This document shows positions 8,467-17,416 of a stretch of 64,000 bases of DNA, in pieces. The stretch is from positions 2,542,001-2,606,000 of the forward strand of contig OY970315.1 of NCBI GenBank assembly GCA_963716525.1. The letters run 5' to 3'. Numbering within the stretch: the first letter of the stretch is position 1; the number at the start of each line of letters is the position of its first letter. The position numbers were made by a program, and so were the translations under genes. The notes beneath the pieces are model-generated. The model was not told where the DNA came from. It did no database searches and worked only from the letters and a program-made list of their open reading frames with translations. The DNA is from JBBREP01 sp963716525. GTDB lineage: Bacteria > Actinomycetota > Acidimicrobiia > IMCC26256 > PALSA-610.

Positions 8467-10528
8467 GTGGCGGCGAACCCGGAACCGAACCAACTGCGCC
8501 TGCGCGTCCTCGACGAGTCGTTCGACTACGCGGACGGCGCCGAAGACGTCGTGCTCAGGGCGTTGCAGGGAGCGAACGACACGTCGAGCGGCTCCGACGA
8601 GCTCGCGGCGCAGATCGTCGACTGGCCGACCCGCTACCACTTCTCACGCCTGCGGGCCAACGTCGTGCGACCGTTGCGCATCGACGCCCGCCACCGCGTC
8701 CTCGATGTCGGCGCGGGAACCGGGGCGATCGCCCGGCACGTGGGCGAGCAGGGCGCACGCGTCGTGGCGCTCGAGGGTTCACCGAGCCGGGCGCGGGCCT
8801 GCGCCGCCCGCTGCCGTGACCTGCCGAACGTCGACACCGTGTCGGGGTCGCTCGACGCGTTCCTGCAGTCCGACATCGACGCCGCGGGCGCGTTCGACGT
8901 GGTGCTCTGCATCGGCGTGCTCGAGTACAACGCCGGCCCCCGTGGCGATGCCGGCGCGGTCGAGTTCCTGCGCTCGCTGCAGCGCTTCCTCCGCCCCGGC
9001 GGCTCGCTCGTGGTCGCGATCGAGAATCAGCTCGGCCTGAAATACCTGCTCGGCTACGCGGAAGACCACCACGGTCTCGCCTACCTCGGCGTGGAGGGGT
9101 ATCCGGCGGTCACCGGGGCGCGCACCTTCTCGCGCAAGCGGCTCGGCGACCTGCTCGCCGCGGCCGGGCTCGTCGAACCACGCTGGCTGTTCCCGTTCCC
9201 CGACTACAAGGTCACGCGGGTGGTGCTCGACGCGTCGGCGTATGCCCGGCCGGACGTGGTCGATTTCGTCGACGGCACCGCGCGCTGGCCGGTGTCGGCG
9301 TTCGCGTCAGCGAGATTGCGCATGGCCGACGATCGGCGCGCGGCACCGAGAGCTGCTCGCGGCCGGTCTCGGTCCCGACGTCGCCAACTCGTTCCTCGTG
9401 GTCGCACGCACCCCCTCCGGCGACGGCAGCAACAGAAGCGGCGGTGAGGGCGCACTCCTCGAGGACGAGTTCGTCGCGCATCATTTCTCCGGGGAGCGGC
9501 GGCGTCGCTTCATGCGCCAGACCCGTCTCACCCAACGTGACGACGGCAGGCTGCAGGTGGACAGCGCGTCGCTGTTCCCCGACGATGCCGATGGTGCCGG
9601 CGAGGGTTCGGTGCGGGCGCAGGGGTGGGTGTCGCAGGAACCGGCCGTCCATCGCACGCACGTGAGCGGACGCACGGTCGAACAGCTGTTCCTCGACGCG
9701 TGCGTCGATCGCGACAGCGAGACGCTCGCGAAATTGCTCTCCACGTGGCACGCGACCGTGACCGCCGCGGCCGAGACGGGCCGGCCACCGGCCGCCGAGG
9801 GCTACTACGACGAGCACACCGTGGCGATGGTGCCGTCGACGACCGTCGACCTGATGCTCTCGAACTACGTCATGTCCGGTGGTACGCCGGTGGGCATCGA
9901 CGACGAGTGGTCGGTCACCGGCGGTGCCGACGTCGATTTCGTGGTATGGCGCGCGTTGTGGTGGACGGCCTTCGAACTCGTCAACCATGGGAGTCTCCGG
10001 CCGTGGCCGTCGTCGTACACCGTCAATCGGCTCACCGCCGAGCTGTGCCGCGTGGCCGGCGCGCGGGTGCCCGACGACGGCGACTTGGCGCGCTGGCGGC
10101 GCGCCGAGGCGAGGATGCAAGCGATCATCGACGGCAAGTCGCCCGCACAGGAACTCGAGCAGCTCGACGGTATCGGCCGGCTCACGCCGTCGGCCGACAC
10201 GTACCCGCCCGTCGACCCGTTCACGACGCTCACCACTCGTATGCACGAGCTCGAAGCGGAGATCACCCGCCTCCAGCGGATCGAAGCCGAGGTGGTCGCG
10301 CAGCGCAGCTACACCGAACACCTCGAGCACGACATCGCCGCCACGAACGAGCTCGCCCGCGAGAAGGAGCAGGAGCTCGAGTTGTTGCGGCCACAGGCCG
10401 CTGCAGCCGCGGCCGAGATCGAGGCGTGGCGGAAACGCTGGGCACAGTGGGAGCGGCGCGATCCGTTCATGCGGTTCGCACCGGCCGCCAAGCGGGCCGC
10501 CGACCGCCTCCGCGGCCGCCGCCCATAG
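8467..10528 (+). pseudogene. Class I SAM-dependent methyltransferase with coiled-coil C-terminal region, frameshifted
   Basis: Two overlapping frames encode one protein of about 686 residues. The first (from GTG 8467) has a Rossmann methyltransferase domain with VLDVGAGTGAIARHV near residue 80 and VVLCIGVLEY near 140, continuing to FASARLRMADDRR. It then degenerates, and the matching continuation HRELLAAGLGPDVANSFLVVAR appears in the next frame from about 9341 to 10528. One extra base in the GGCGCGCGGCAC stretch (9335-9346) explains this. The C-terminal half has a second conserved module (HHFSGERRRRF) and a long heptad coiled coil (about residues 580-660). Probably a glycan- or cell-surface-modifying enzyme. 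Sequencing error or a real mutation are both possible. Confidence 0.75.
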
Positions 10529-10532
10529 CGCG

Positions 10533-11288
10533 CTACACCACCTGCACCCAGCTGTTCGAGCCCCGGCAGAACCACAGGCGCGCGCTGAGGTCCACGTAGA
10601 GATCACCGAGGATGCCGCCGTGGCTCGGGTGCGTGCTGCTCGTGCCGGGCTCGAGGTTGATCTGCGCATACCGGCCGGTGAACTTGCCGCCCCGACCGTT
10701 GAGTGCCTTGCCCTCGATGCCGACACCCGTGCCCCGGGTCGAGCCGTACACCGCGCTCGCGCTGCTCGACGTGGAGTACACGTGGCCAGCAATCGCTCGC
10801 TCGGTGCCCATCGCCAAGCCGTAGACGGCGAACCCCGATCCCGCCGCCGTCGCCCAGAGCGCCGGGCTGCTGCTCGACGTGTTGTTCGCGTCGACAACCA
10901 CGATCGATCCGGTGCTGTTGTCGGCTGACGCGTGAATCGCCGTGCCCGAGTTGCCGGTCTGGTTCACCACGAGCGCGTCGTTCGACGCGGTCGACTGCAA
11001 GGTGGTCGAGGCGCTGCCTGCGTTGTTCGCGCCGAGGATCATGTTGTCGCCCGCGGCGGCGTGCGCGGCCGGCGCCGAGGCGAGCATCGCGCCCGCGACC
11101 GCGCCCACACCGGTTGCTGCCGCGCCGCGCAGCACGCGCCGGCGGGTCAGTGACGAGCGGTCGCCGCCGCCGGCTTGCGGGCGCCTTTCGGCACCGGTCG
11201 CCTCGCGCCGTTCCAGCGATTCCAAGCGCTGCGACAGCTCGGCCACTTGCCGTGCCAGCTCGTCGTAGGTGGGTGCGTCACCGCGCAT
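10533..11288 (-). CDS. Tat-signal surface protein with N-terminal coiled coil
   Basis: A 251-residue protein. Residues 5-35 form a coiled coil (YDELARQVAELSQRLESLERRE). A twin-arginine signal, TRRRVLRGAAATGVGAVAGA, lies near residues 46-75 with cleavage near AHAAAG. The exported part is Ser/Gly/Asn/Thr-rich beta-repeat material with GVGIEGKALNGRGGKFTG and a terminal SARLWFCRGSNSWVQVV that resembles tail-fibre or adhesin C-termini. Start ATG 11288 follows AGGAGG by 7 bases. It is convergent with the methyltransferase, ending 4 bases from its stop. Function unknown, probably a surface or structural protein. Confidence 0.75.
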   Translation of the reverse strand: MRGDAPTYDELARQVAELSQRLESLERREATGAERRPQAGGGDRSSLTRRRVLRGAAATGVGAVAGAMLASAPAAHAAAGDNMILGANNAGSASTTLQSTASNDALVVNQTGNSGTAIHASADNSTGSIVVVDANNTSSSSPALWATAAGSGFAVYGLAMGTERAIAGHVYSTSSSASAVYGSTRGTGVGIEGKALNGRGGKFTGRYAQINLEPGTSSTHPSHGGILGDLYVDLSARLWFCRGSNSWVQVV

Positions 11289-11590
11289 CGCAACTCCTCC
11301 TGAGAGCGATCGGGAATGCTTGCAGGCCGGCCCAACGTAGTGGCTGCACTCCCAGGTACCGGTCACCCCACGACGACTCCCCGAGCTGTTCGCCGAAGGC
11401 GTAGGTGCGGGGCGGCCACGATGCGAAGCGACGACTCACGGTGGCGGCCGCAACGTTCGCTGTGTTCGCGCTCCTTCTCGTCGTTGAGGATTGCGTTGGT
11501 GCCGCTCGCGCGTCGTCGGTCTCGATACCGCCGTCGCCGGCGCTGGTCGACCTGGTGATCGGCATGATGCCTGGGTCAGAATGCGCAACG
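11289..11590. other. Intergenic region between divergent genes
   Basis: About 300 bases between the Tat-signal protein and the SDR. Open frames cross it on both strands, including one fused in frame to the SDR with a hydrophobic stretch, but composition and lack of a ribosome site argue against coding. CAGAAT at 11577-11582 sits 9 bases before the SDR ATG and could be the -10 of a leaderless promoter. Confidence 0.4.
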
Positions 11591-12424
11591 ATGACCCATC
11601 CATTCAGCTACCAGGGCCGGCGCGTGGTCGTGACCGGCGGCGCACGTGGGGTGGGCGCCGCGCTGCTCGACGTGCTCGCCGAGCTCGATGCCGCGCACGT
11701 CACCGTGATCGACCTCGCTGCACCCGCCGGACCCCACGACGCGTTCGTGGCCGCCGACCTCTCCGACGAGGCCGCGGTGCGGGCCGCGGCCAAGGCCATC
11801 GTGGACAGCGGTGAGCCCGTGCACGCGCTGTGCAACAATGCCGGCATTGCCGACACCCAGCCGCCGCACACCGTGCTGGCGGTGAACTACCTCGCGCTGC
11901 GAACGCTGTCGGAGACGCTGCTCGACTGCATGCCCGAGGGCAGCGCCATCGTCAACACCGCGTCGACCGCCGGCAACATGTGGCGCAAGCGGGCCAAGGA
12001 GATCGACGAGCTGCTCGGCATCGACATCGCCGGAGGCTGGGCGGCGTCGCTGCAGTGGTTCGACGATCACGCAGCCGCGCTCGAGCAGGGCCCGTACAAC
12101 TTCTCGAAGGAGATCGTCGAGCGTTACACGATGCGCTCGTCGCGCCTCGCGATGCGCCGGGGCGTGCGCACGAACGCGGTGTGCCCGGGGCCGATCGACA
12201 CGCCGCTGCTGCCCGAGTTTCGAGCGACGACGAGCGACAAGATCATCGACTGGAACATCCGCGAGATGGCGGGCCGCGCGGTCTCGCCGCGCGAGGTCGC
12301 CACGACGCTCGCGTTCCTCGGTTCGCCGGCGGCGAGCTATGTCAACGGTGTCAACATCGACATCGACGGTGGGTTCTTCGCCGCGGTCGCGACCGGGCAG
12401 GTCGACTTCAGCGGGCGCACGTGA
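11591..12424 (+). CDS. Short-chain dehydrogenase (coniferyl-alcohol / 3-alpha-HSD type)
   Basis: A 277-residue classical SDR. The cofactor loop is VVVTGGARGVGAALL near residue 13, NNAG appears near 88, catalytic Ser is in IVNTASTAG and the YxxxK motif is YNFSK near 172. The insert after the serine (MWRKRAKEIDELL) and the C-terminal GVNIDIDGGFFAA are characteristic of the coniferyl-alcohol dehydrogenase / 3-alpha-hydroxysteroid dehydrogenase subgroup, which oxidises secondary or aryl alcohols with NAD(P). I start at ATG 11591, where SDR homology begins. It is 18 bases before the D-aminoacylase-like gene, so they probably form an operon. Confidence 0.85.
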   Translation: MTHPFSYQGRRVVVTGGARGVGAALLDVLAELDAAHVTVIDLAAPAGPHDAFVAADLSDEAAVRAAAKAIVDSGEPVHALCNNAGIADTQPPHTVLAVNYLALRTLSETLLDCMPEGSAIVNTASTAGNMWRKRAKEIDELLGIDIAGGWAASLQWFDDHAAALEQGPYNFSKEIVERYTMRSSRLAMRRGVRTNAVCPGPIDTPLLPEFRATTSDKIIDWNIREMAGRAVSPREVATTLAFLGSPAASYVNGVNIDIDGGFFAAVATGQVDFSGRT

Positions 12425-12442
12425 GCGCATAGGGAGGCAGCG

Positions 12443-14137
12443 ATGGTCGATCTGGTGATCCGCAACGGCGAGGTCGTCGACGGCACAGGTGCGACGCGGC
12501 GCCGGGCCGACGTGGCGGTCGACGCAGGGCGCATCGTCGCGGTCGGTGAGGTTGCGGAACGCGGCACGCGGGAGGTCGACGCCGACGGGCGCGTCGTCGC
12601 GCCCGGGTTCGTCGACGTGCACACGCACTACGACGCGCAGGTGTTCTGGGACCCGACGCTGGGACCCTCGCCGCTGCACGGTGTCACCAGCGTGTTCAGC
12701 GGCAATTGCGGGTTCTCGATCGCCCCGCTCGTGCCACGCGAGGCCGAGTACCTCATGACGATGCTGGCCCGGGTGGAGGGCATGCCGCTCGAAGCGCTCG
12801 AAGCCGGGGTGCCGTGGAACTGGACGTCGACGGCGGAATATCTCGACGCGATCCCGCCGCTCTCGGTGAACGCGGGGTTCATGGTGGGGCACAGCGCGCT
12901 ACGCCGCGTGGTGATGGGTGACGACGCCACGAGCCGTGCCGCCACCGCCGACGAGGTCGAGCAGATGCAGGGCATGCTGCGCGACGGCCTGATTGCCGGT
13001 GCGGTCGGCTTCTCGTCGAGCTGGGCCGAGACGCACAACGACGCGCGCGGCGCGATGGTGCCGTCGCGGTTCGCGACCCGCGACGAGCTCGTCGCGCTCA
13101 GCGCGGTCTGCGGCGAGTTGCCGGGCACGTCGCTCGAGTTCATCCCGACGGTCCGTGAGTTCGGCGAGGACCACTACGACGTGATGGCGCGCATGTCGGC
13201 GGCCGCGCACCGGCCGCTCAACTGGAACCTGCTCACCGTGAGCGCGAAGAACGGCAGCGGCGTGGAGCAGCGGCTCGCCGCGGGCGACTACGCCCGCGAG
13301 CACGGCGGGCGCGTCGTCGCGCTCACGATCCCAGAGGCGCCCCGCCCGCGCCTGTCGTTCCTCACCGGCTTCGTGCTCGACGCGCTGGCCGGCTGGGCGC
13401 AGCCGATGGCGCTGCCGCCGAGGGAGAAGCTGGAACTGCTCGCCGACCCGCAGCGGCGGCGCGGGCTCGCGGCATCGGCCGACGGCACGGTGGGCCTGAT
13501 CCGCAATATCGCCCGCTGGCAGATGCACGAGATCGTGGAGGCGTTCACGCCCGAGACGAAGCGTTTCGAGGGCCGCACCGTTGGCGACATCGCAGCCGAG
13601 TCGGGCAAGGAGCCGTTCGACGCGCTCTGCGACATCGTGGTTGCCGACTCGCTCCGTACGGCGTTCTCGCCGCCGGCCGCCGGCAACTCCAAGGACGACT
13701 GGGACGCGCGTGTGGCGGTGTGGCGGGACGAGCGGGCCCTGATCGGCGCGAGCGACGCCGGCGCGCACCTCGACCTGCTCGCCACGTTCAACTACACCAC
13801 CGCGTTGCTCGCCCACGCGGTACGCGACCACCAGGCGCTCTCGCTCGAAGAGGCGGTGCACCTGCTCACCGAGGTACCGGCGCGCCTGTACGGCATGGTC
13901 GACCGGGGTGTGGTGCGCCCGGGCGCGCACGCCGATCTCGTGGTGTTCGACCCCGATACCGTCGAGCCCGAGCCGGTCCACACGATCGACGATCTGCCCG
14001 CCCGTGCGAGCCGCGTCTACGGCGGCGCGATCGGCATCGATGCCGTGCTCGTGGCGGGCGAGGAGATCGTGGACCACGGCGAGCTCACCGGCGCGCGCCC
14101 CGGCCGCGTGCTGCGCCGCGGTACCGACACGCGCTGA
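12443..14137 (+). CDS. D-aminoacylase / N-acyl-D-amino-acid deacylase family amidohydrolase
   Basis: A 564-residue amidohydrolase-3 family enzyme. It has an N-terminal beta-sandwich piece (VIRNGEVVDGTGATRRRADVAV), the metal motif GFVDVHTHYDAQ near residue 60, SSWAETHND near 195, GASDAGAHLD near 435 and the closing sandwich with HADLVVFDPDTV. These enzymes cleave N-acyl amides or related ring amides using a binuclear or single Zn site. A GGGAGG site precedes the ATG. It follows the SDR by 18 bases, so the pair may process a common metabolite. Substrate not predictable. Confidence 0.88.
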   Translation: MVDLVIRNGEVVDGTGATRRRADVAVDAGRIVAVGEVAERGTREVDADGRVVAPGFVDVHTHYDAQVFWDPTLGPSPLHGVTSVFSGNCGFSIAPLVPREAEYLMTMLARVEGMPLEALEAGVPWNWTSTAEYLDAIPPLSVNAGFMVGHSALRRVVMGDDATSRAATADEVEQMQGMLRDGLIAGAVGFSSSWAETHNDARGAMVPSRFATRDELVALSAVCGELPGTSLEFIPTVREFGEDHYDVMARMSAAAHRPLNWNLLTVSAKNGSGVEQRLAAGDYAREHGGRVVALTIPEAPRPRLSFLTGFVLDALAGWAQPMALPPREKLELLADPQRRRGLAASADGTVGLIRNIARWQMHEIVEAFTPETKRFEGRTVGDIAAESGKEPFDALCDIVVADSLRTAFSPPAAGNSKDDWDARVAVWRDERALIGASDAGAHLDLLATFNYTTALLAHAVRDHQALSLEEAVHLLTEVPARLYGMVDRGVVRPGAHADLVVFDPDTVEPEPVHTIDDLPARASRVYGGAIGIDAVLVAGEEIVDHGELTGARPGRVLRRGTDTR

Positions 14138-14171
14138 GGTCAGTGTCTGGGGCGCGCCGCCCCCCTCGTGG

Positions 14172-14207
14172 TACTGCGTTTGTCAGGTAGCGCTGACAGA
14201 TGCAGTA
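14172..14207. terminator. Hairpin between convergent genes
   Basis: TACTGC-gtt-TGTCAG, loop GTAGCG, then CTGACA-gat-GCAGTA. With G-U pairing in the three middle positions, the RNA forms a 15-bp stem with a 6-base loop. No U tract follows. It sits between convergent genes, 34 bases past one stop and 58 before the other, and could serve both strands. An operator is an alternative because the core TGTCAG-N6-CTGACA is perfectly symmetric. Confidence 0.5.
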
Positions 14208-14265
14208 GCACGGGCTGCCGCCACGGGCGACGCGCTCGCCGGCATGCCGATCTTCAGCAGCCGGC

Positions 14266-15771
14266 CTACGGCATGATGCCGATGCGGGCGACCGGTTCGG
14301 CGGGGGCTTGGCGGCGGTGGAGTGAGCGTTCGAGCGAGTGCAGCAGCACGTTGCGGATCTCGCGGGGATCGATGAGCTCGTCGAACCCGAAGCCCTGCGC
14401 CGAGCGGTACGACGCCTCCACCTCCATCGTGCGCAGCATCGCGGCCTCGTCGGCATCCGATCCGCGGGCCCGGCTCATCGCCGACGCGCCCATCGCGCCC
14501 ATCGTCGCACCCGGAAATCCGAACACGGCGGACTGGCCGTCGAATGGGATCATTCCCATCACCATCGAACCGAAGCCGTAGGCCTTGCGCAACGTGATCT
14601 CGAACTTCGGGACCGTCGCCTGCGCCTGCGCGGCGTACATGCGCGCGCCCTTGCGCAGGATCGCCTTCTTCTCGGACGCGCTGCCGGCGAGCACACCGGG
14701 GTTGTCGGTGAGGAACACGAGCGGCAGGTGGAACGAGTCGGCGACGGTGATGAAGTGCGCGGCCTTCTCGGCACCATCGGCGTCGATCGCGCCGGCAAGC
14801 GCCAGCGGCTGGTTCGCCACGACGGCGACGGGATGACCGCCGAGCCGGCACAACGCGCAGATGAGCGGCTTGCCGAAACCGGGTTGCACCTCGAACGAGG
14901 AGCCGGCGTCGAAGACCACATCGAGCACCTTGCGCATGTCGTAGACCCGACGGCCGTTGCGCTCGACGATGTCGAGCATCTCGGGCACGAGGCGCGGACC
15001 GTCGTCGCCGCCGGCGACGTGCGCCGGATACGACCAGGCCGACGTCGGGAAGTAGGCGAGGTACCGGCGCACGAGGTCGAGCGCGGCGGCGTCGTCGTCG
15101 GCAAGGTTGTGGATGAGACCGCTCGCGATCGCGACACCAGGCCCGCCGAGGTCCTCCTTCGTGATGGTCTCGCCCATCGACTCGTGCACCACGGGCGGGC
15201 CGGCGGTGAAGATCGCCGCGTGGCGGCTCATCACCGAGAAGTCGGAGATCGGTGCAACGAGCGCGCCGTGCCCGGCCGACGCGCCGAGCACCGCGGTCAC
15301 GAGCGGCACCCGGCCCGAGCAGCGCGCCTGGGCGAGCATGTCGGTGGGCGTGCGGCCGCCGTGACGACCGTCGGCACGGAACCCCGCGCCCTCGAGCATC
15401 ATGACGAGCGGCACGCGATCGGCCGCGGCGATCTCGGCGACCCGGTAGCGCTTGGCGTTGGCGGACGCGCTGATCGTGCCCGCCTTCACCGTGAAGTCCT
15501 CCGCCGCGACCATCACGGGCCGGCCGTCGATCCGTCCGGAGCCCATGACGATCGCGTCGGCGGGCGCCTCCTCACCGCCGACGAGTGTGCCGAGCTCCAG
15601 GAACGAGCCGGGGTCGAGCAGGTGCGCGACGCGTGCGCGGGCGTCGAGCTTGCCGGCGTCGTGGTGTTTGCGTAGCCGTTCCTCGCCGCCCATCGCGCGC
15701 GACGTGTCGCGGCGGTGCTGCAGATCGTCGACGACCTCGCCCCAGTCGCCACTCGTGTCCTGCGTGGTCAT
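14266..15771 (-). CDS. Acyl-CoA carboxylase carboxyltransferase (beta) subunit
   Basis: A 501-residue biotin-dependent carboxyltransferase of the PccB/AccD type, which moves carboxyl from carboxybiotin to an acyl-CoA. The two crotonase-fold halves are visible: the N-terminal part with ASANAKRYRVAEIAAADRVPLVMMLEGAGFR and GHGALVAPISDFSVM, and the C-terminal part with DGAEKAAHFITVADSFHLPLVFLTDNPG and AYGFGSMVMGM. Length is typical. No biotin carboxylase or carrier gene is in the window, so the alpha subunit must be elsewhere. The start lies 3 bases after the stop of the enoyl-CoA hydratase remnant, so they were an operon. Confidence 0.9.
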   Translation of the reverse strand: MTTQDTSGDWGEVVDDLQHRRDTSRAMGGEERLRKHHDAGKLDARARVAHLLDPGSFLELGTLVGGEEAPADAIVMGSGRIDGRPVMVAAEDFTVKAGTISASANAKRYRVAEIAAADRVPLVMMLEGAGFRADGRHGGRTPTDMLAQARCSGRVPLVTAVLGASAGHGALVAPISDFSVMSRHAAIFTAGPPVVHESMGETITKEDLGGPGVAIASGLIHNLADDDAAALDLVRRYLAYFPTSAWSYPAHVAGGDDGPRLVPEMLDIVERNGRRVYDMRKVLDVVFDAGSSFEVQPGFGKPLICALCRLGGHPVAVVANQPLALAGAIDADGAEKAAHFITVADSFHLPLVFLTDNPGVLAGSASEKKAILRKGARMYAAQAQATVPKFEITLRKAYGFGSMVMGMIPFDGQSAVFGFPGATMGAMGASAMSRARGSDADEAAMLRTMEVEASYRSAQGFGFDELIDPREIRNVLLHSLERSLHRRQAPAEPVARIGIMP

Positions 15772-15774
15772 CCC

Positions 15775-16029
15775 TCACCTTCCCGTGAAGTTCGGCGGCT
15801 GGCGCTCCACGAACGCAGTGAGTGCCTCGCGCAGGTCGTCGGTGTTCGTGTTGACGCTCTGCGCCAGTGCCTCCACCTCGAGCGCATCGCGTCGGTCATC
15901 GATCCCGCCGGGCTGCGGCCGGCACCCGCGCTTCGACTTCGGTCGATCGATGGCGACCGTCGCCACGTGGCTCGCACGACCGACGTGGATGTTTCGGTGG
16001 TGCGACTGCAGTCGCTCGAACGTGGTCAC
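15775..16029 (-). pseudogene. Enoyl-CoA hydratase remnant with large internal deletion
   Basis: An 84-codon frame from GTG 16029, preceded by GAGGGA 6 bases upstream. The N-terminal part (SHVATVAIDRPK) is the first strand of an enoyl-CoA hydratase/isomerase. The C-terminal part (DDRRDALEVEALAQSVNTNTDDLREALTAFVERQPPNFTGR, residues about 44-84) is the last helix region of the same family. The oxyanion-hole loop, the NG-x-GG helix and all catalytic residues are missing, so roughly 180 residues were lost between about residues 25 and 44. The product cannot be an active hydratase. Its start signal and both ends survive, which suggests a single in-frame deletion. Confidence 0.7.
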
Positions 16030-16054
16030 AGTGTTCCCTCTTGCCGCTGGGCGT

Positions 16055-16210
16055 TCAATAGTGGTGCAGGAGGTCGACGACGGTGGAGCCCGGAGCTCCT
16101 TCACCGCAGCCCTGCGGCCGCGTGACGTCGCGACCACTCGGTCGGGTGCGCAGCTCGTCGGCGATCTTCTGCGGCTTCTCGCGCGTTTGGCGGTTCCGCG
16201 TGCCGGCCAT
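16055..16210 (-). CDS. Possible 51-residue ORF, likely a gene fragment
   Basis: ATG 16210 opens a 51-codon frame directly after another minus-strand frame ends (TGA, one base, ATG). It begins MAGTRNRQTREKPQKIADELRTR, which resembles the very start of a GntR-type regulator, then loses that resemblance. No ribosome site is evident. It lies in the decayed segment between the enoyl-CoA hydratase remnant and an LLM fragment, so I regard it as a remnant rather than a working gene. Confidence 0.3.
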   Translation of the reverse strand: MAGTRNRQTREKPQKIADELRTRPSGRDVTRPQGCGEGAPGSTVVDLLHHY

Positions 16211-16314
16211 GTCAGGCTCCACCGTAGAAGAAGGCATCCGCGTTGTCGTTGAGCCACGCCCAGCGGACCTCGTCGGGTCGGGTCCGGTGCCGACCGCGGG
16301 CCTCGAGTCGCCGA

Positions 16315-16413
16315 AGCGCCCACGAAGCCGGCGGCCTGTGCGGCGCGGGCGCGCGCCACGAGCCGGTCGAGCGGCAACCGCATCTGGGGCAGGAGGAGGT
16401 TGAGCTCCGTGAT
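16315..16413 (-). pseudogene. N-terminal fragment of an LLM-class (luciferase-like) oxidoreductase
   Basis: About 33 codons read ELNLLLPQMRLPLD followed by RLVARARAAQAAGFVGA, the usual N-terminal strand and helix of F420/FMN-dependent luciferase-like monooxygenases. The expected ATG is replaced (ATCACGGAG), and homology stops after GFVGA, where the frame breaks. The rest of the gene is absent. It is a remnant on the same strand as the enoyl-CoA hydratase remnant. Confidence 0.5.
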
Positions 16414-16490
16414 CGTGGTCCTGCGGTACCGCCCTGGGTGCCGTTGCGTCGCGACGAACCTCGTGCAGATATCTGGATCTCTTCGGTACG

Positions 16491-16706
16491 GTGCCTCGAC
16501 TCGGGACGGCAACCGGAGCGGAGCGCGGCGGGCATTCCACCGACGTCGATACGCTCGCGGCGGCGGTGAGCGCGGCGAACGGACAGGTGCTGATCGTGCC
16601 GGCAGAGCACGGCGACGGTGGCCGGCCGGCACTGGTGTGCGATCCCGAAGGCAACGCATGGGAGCTGCTCGCCGTCGGCGGGTCACGAGAAGGAATGCAG
16701 GAGTGA
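16491..16706 (+). pseudogene. C-terminal remnant of a VOC (glyoxalase/bleomycin-resistance) protein
   Basis: A 71-codon frame whose second half reads VDTLAAAVSAANGQ and ALVCDPEGNAWELLAV, the closing beta-alpha-beta unit and metal-binding Glu strand of VOC-superfamily proteins. The N-terminal module needed for a complete VOC fold is missing and does not appear upstream in any frame. The stop overlaps the next start (GTGA), so the original gene was coupled to the gene at 16703. A GTG at 16491 may still allow translation. Confidence 0.5.
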
Positions 16707-17416
16707 ACGATCGCGTCTACATCCACGAGATCATCGACATCATCGGCCACGGGCGCGCGCACTACATGCAGCACATGACCGCGAACTGGGGCCCGATCGG
16801 CCAGGAGGAACGCAACCAGCTCTGCTACGGCGTGTGGGCGCTCGTCGGATCCACCGGCCCGTGGCCGAAGACGATCAACATGTGGGAACACGACGGTTGG
16901 TCGGGCCTTGCGTCGTCGCTCGCCACCGAGACGGTCGGCAAGGGCGCGCAGGACCCGTCGCTCGAACGATGGTGGGCCGAGGCCGCCGGCCTTCGCAGCG
17001 GCGGCATCGATCGCATCGTCGTGCCCGCGCCCTGGACCCGCACGATCGAGCAACTGTGTGCCGACGGCGTGCGCGGCGACGTGTACGCGCACGAGCTCGT
17101 GACGGTCGAGCCGGGCACCGCAACCGACCTCCTCGAACGCGCGCGCGAGGCATCCGAGTTGCACGCCCGGCACGGTTGGCAGTTGTTCGGCGCGTTCACC
17201 ACCGCGATGGCCAATGACGACGAGGCCGTGCTCCTGTGGGCGATCCCGACGTGGCAGCAGTGGGCCGACGGTGAGCGCGACCGCGAGCTCGGCACGTGGC
17301 GCCGCGCGCAGGGCGCTCGTACCTGGCAACGCGTTCTGATGGTCGACGCGCCCTTGAACCCGCTGCGGATCGGCCGGCAACCGGCGCGTTCCGATCGCGT
17401 CGACTGGGCCGATTGA
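16703..17416 (+). CDS. Unrecognised protein, possibly NIPSNAP-like dimeric alpha/beta barrel
   Basis: A 237-residue soluble protein from GTG 16703, preceded by CAGGAG and overlapping the VOC remnant's stop. It appears to contain two similar halves: VYIHEIIDIIGHGRAHYMQHMTANW with VGSTGPWPKTINMWEHDGW, and VYAHELVTVEPGTATDLLERA with LFGAFTTAM and LLWAIPTWQQWADGE. That pattern (strand, long helix, strand pair) is like NIPSNAP or other dimeric alpha/beta-barrel proteins. I do not recognise the exact family. No signal peptide or catalytic motif is seen. An open frame upstream of 16703 is non-coding in character. Confidence 0.6.
   Translation: MNDRVYIHEIIDIIGHGRAHYMQHMTANWGPIGQEERNQLCYGVWALVGSTGPWPKTINMWEHDGWSGLASSLATETVGKGAQDPSLERWWAEAAGLRSGGIDRIVVPAPWTRTIEQLCADGVRGDVYAHELVTVEPGTATDLLERAREASELHARHGWQLFGAFTTAMANDDEAVLLWAIPTWQQWADGERDRELGTWRRAQGARTWQRVLMVDAPLNPLRIGRQPARSDRVDWAD

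Noticed and set aside
11405..11590. N-terminal extension of the SDR with a hydrophobic stretch (RLTVAAATFAVFALLLVVEDC) that could be a membrane anchor
   Set aside because: Conserved SDR sequence begins at 11591, the extension has no ribosome site, and a possible -10 lies just before ATG 11591.
14172..14207. Terminator reading of the hairpin as a riboswitch or attenuator
   Set aside because: It lies between convergent genes and is not in a 5' leader; no aptamer-like features are visible.
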